Assembly: GCA_902803195.1 (NCBI GenBank)
Contig: CADCOX010000404.1
Coordinates: 1 to 6,518, forward strand
Origin: an uncultured Bacteroidales bacterium
GTDB lineage: Bacteria > Bacteroidota > Bacteroidia > Bacteroidales > Bacteroidaceae
Length of the DNA stretch: 6,518 bases
Reading direction: 5' to 3'
Every line of letters begins with the position of its first letter. Within the stretch, counting starts at the first letter, position 1. Shown here piece after piece: positions 5,604-6,518 of the stretch. Position numbers and translations under genes: made by a program. The notes below the pieces were generated by a model. The model saw nothing but the letters and a program-made list of their open reading frames with translations, was not told the origin of the DNA and did no database searches.

Positions 5604-5650
5604 ATGCGTCTATAGGCGTAGAGCGAAGCGAACAGACGCGTTTCTTTTTC
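5604..5650 (+). terminator. Second terminator-like hairpin
   Basis: GCGTCT at 5606-5611 pairs with AGACGC at 5634-5639, extended outward by one wobble and one A-T pair, and is followed by GTTTCTTTTT. The 22-base loop contains GAGCGAAGCGAAC, which resembles the arms of the palindromic element at 4565-4740. The tail and the next bases (TTTCCGTTCCTAT, 5647-5659) exactly repeat those after the first terminator (5437-5449). The stem is short, so termination would be weaker than at 5397. Confidence 0.5.
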
Positions 5651-5659
5651 CGTTCCTAT

Positions 5660-5786
5660 GGCTTTATTATACCTTATTCTTTTAGAACAAGCAGAAAAAG
5701 CAATCATCCTCGTCAGCCAAATGAGAAGAGTGAAGCTTACTTCAGACTCTGCCGTGGCGAGAAAAGGCGCATTTTTTCGGACATTT
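5660..5786. other. Gene-free upstream region of the sigma factor promoter
   Basis: A weak bulged hairpin can form: AGAGT 5727-5731 with ACTCT 5746-5750, and GAAG 5732-5735 with CTTC 5740-5743. A 60-codon frame from 5658 to 5840 crosses the promoter and is not supported as a gene. Otherwise I see nothing in this stretch. Confidence 0.4.
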
Positions 5787-5818
5787 CTTGTCGGTATCAG
5801 TAAAAGGAAGTATCTTTG
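5787..5818 (+). promoter_or_regulatory. Bacteroidetes-type promoter of the sigma factor gene
   Basis: CTTG at 5787-5790 (consensus TTTG) is separated by exactly 20 bp from TATCTTTG at 5811-5818, a full match to TAnnTTTG. Spacing is identical to that of the receptor promoter. It looks like a housekeeping-sigma promoter, so the ECF gene need not depend on its own product for basal expression. The transcript would have a leader of about 90 nt before the ATG at 5913. Confidence 0.78.
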
Positions 5819-5854
5819 TGATGACATTTCAAGACGATAAGGAAAAAAACGCGT

Positions 5855-5868
5855 AGTCTGTTTAGACT
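5855..5868 (+). promoter_or_regulatory. Small hairpin in the sigma factor leader
   Basis: AGTCT at 5855-5859 pairs with AGACT at 5864-5868 around a GTTT loop, about 45 nt upstream of the ATG. It is short and has no T-tract. It may be incidental, though palindromes of this kind can also be operator half-sites. Confidence 0.3.
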
Positions 5869-5912
5869 TTCGACCACCTCAGTCGTATCACGAATAAAAG
5901 CACTCAGAAACA

Positions 5913-6461
5913 ATGACCCAGATAGACAACAGCATCATCACCAGAAGCCAGGCAGGCGACAAGGACGCTTTCCGGTCGTTGGTCGAGACGTGTCAGGTGA
6001 TGGTGTTCTCTGTGGCGCTGAAGATGCTCGCCGACGAGGAAGAGGCGAAGGACGTTGTGCAGGAGACTTTTCTGCGCGTGTGGCTGAATATCAGCAAGTA
6101 CGATGCTCGGCGCAGCTTTACCACCTGGCTCTATGCCATTGTCTCCCGTCTCTGTCTCGACCATCTGAAGAGCCGCACCCACGTCATCGCTATGCCTGAG
6201 GATGAAAGCGTGCTGCGACGTTATGCCTCAGCCGACGGACAGCGCGAACTGGAGAACCGCGAGTGGGTAGCCATTGTGCGCCTGTTGGCGGAAGGGCTTA
6301 GCCCCAAGCAAAGACTTGTGTTTACGCTGAGTCAATTGGAAGGTCTCTCATCGCAGGAGGTGGAGGATGCCACAGGCATGACCTCCAAGCAAGTGAAGAA
6401 TAATCTCTACGTGGCTCGCCAAACAATTCGTGAACGCTTAAAGAAAATAGGTTATGAATAA
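5913..6461 (+). CDS. ECF-type RNA polymerase sigma-70 family factor
   Basis: The 182-residue protein has the two-domain ECF layout and lacks region 3. Region 2 covers about 12-90, with DEEEAKDVVQETFLRVW at 41-57 (core-binding and -10 recognition helix) and FTTWLYAIVSRLCLDHLK at 69-86. Region 4 covers about 114-180, with LSPKQRLVFTLSQLEGLS at 129-146 and a helix-turn-helix at about 145-172 (EVEDATGMTSKQVKNNLYVARQ) that would read the -35 box of target promoters. It acts in the cytoplasm by redirecting RNA polymerase. ATG 5913 gives the usual family N-terminus and follows the leader of the 5787-5818 promoter. The 3' end overlaps the next start by 8 bp, suggesting translational coupling with a partner. 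Target genes cannot be read from the window. Confidence 0.95.
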   Translation: MTQIDNSIITRSQAGDKDAFRSLVETCQVMVFSVALKMLADEEEAKDVVQETFLRVWLNISKYDARRSFTTWLYAIVSRLCLDHLKSRTHVIAMPEDESVLRRYASADGQRELENREWVAIVRLLAEGLSPKQRLVFTLSQLEGLSSQEVEDATGMTSKQVKNNLYVARQTIRERLKKIGYE

Positions 6462-6518
6462 GATTGACGATATACTCAACAGCCTCGAAGGGCAGCAGCC
6501 CGTAATCACGGATAGCAA
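6454..6518 (+). CDS. Partial gene coupled to the sigma factor; candidate anti-sigma or membrane partner
   Basis: ATG at 6454 lies inside the last codons of the sigma factor (overlap ATGAATAA) in the +1 frame. The 21 visible residues begin MNKIDDILNSLEGQQPVITD, with no stop before the window end. I do not recognise a domain from this little sequence. The overlap and operon position are typical of a gene regulated with an ECF sigma factor, often an anti-sigma factor or small membrane protein. In Bacteroidales, ECF genes are frequently followed by such short proteins with a cytoplasmic N-terminus and one membrane helix. The function is inference from position only. Confidence 0.7.
   Translation, partial: MNKIDDILNSLEGQQPVITDS

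Noticed and set aside
5558..5840. Short frames on both strands between the second tandem array and the sigma factor
   Set aside because: They cross the hairpins and the sigma factor promoter and have no recognisable product.

Overview
The window looks like chromosomal DNA of a Bacteroidales bacterium, most likely Prevotella or a close relative. The evidence is a TonB-dependent receptor with an N-terminal carboxypeptidase-regulatory-like domain paired with a DUF4249 lipoprotein, starts that lack a clear Shine-Dalgarno sequence, and two promoters of the Bacteroidetes type (TTTG or CTTG, exactly 20 bp, then TAnnTTTG). Genus is inference; no rRNA or species marker is present.

Layout. Positions 1-132 hold a large imperfect hairpin and one copy of a short dispersed repeat. 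Positions 133-3541 (minus strand) are a two-gene operon: the TonB-dependent receptor is transcribed first, and a DUF4249 surface lipoprotein follows after a 4-bp gap. Its promoter lies at 3579-3610. Positions 3611-5050 are about 1.4 kb without a convincing gene but full of repeats: a 22-bp tandem array, an 18-bp perfect palindrome, a long-range inverted repeat, a roughly 300-bp composite palindromic element built from several short hairpins, and pyrimidine tracts with a 24-bp direct repeat. Position 5051-5368 (plus) is a YbjQ/UPF0145 family gene with a strong intrinsic terminator. Positions 5431-5786 contain a second tandem array (22-23 bp) that ends in a 14-bp perfect stem, followed by a second terminator-like hairpin. 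From 5787 a clear promoter drives an ECF-type sigma factor (5913-6461), which overlaps by 8 bp the start of another gene that runs off the window.

How the genes work together. The receptor and lipoprotein probably form an outer-membrane import or binding pair whose substrate cannot be read from sequence. The sigma factor and its overlapping partner probably form a regulatory unit, the partner being a candidate anti-sigma or effector protein. Nothing visible links the sigma factor to the receptor operon. The most unusual content is the non-coding repeat architecture, above all the nested element at 4518-4817, whose hairpins share a TGAAN loop and are arranged as mirror images about one centre.
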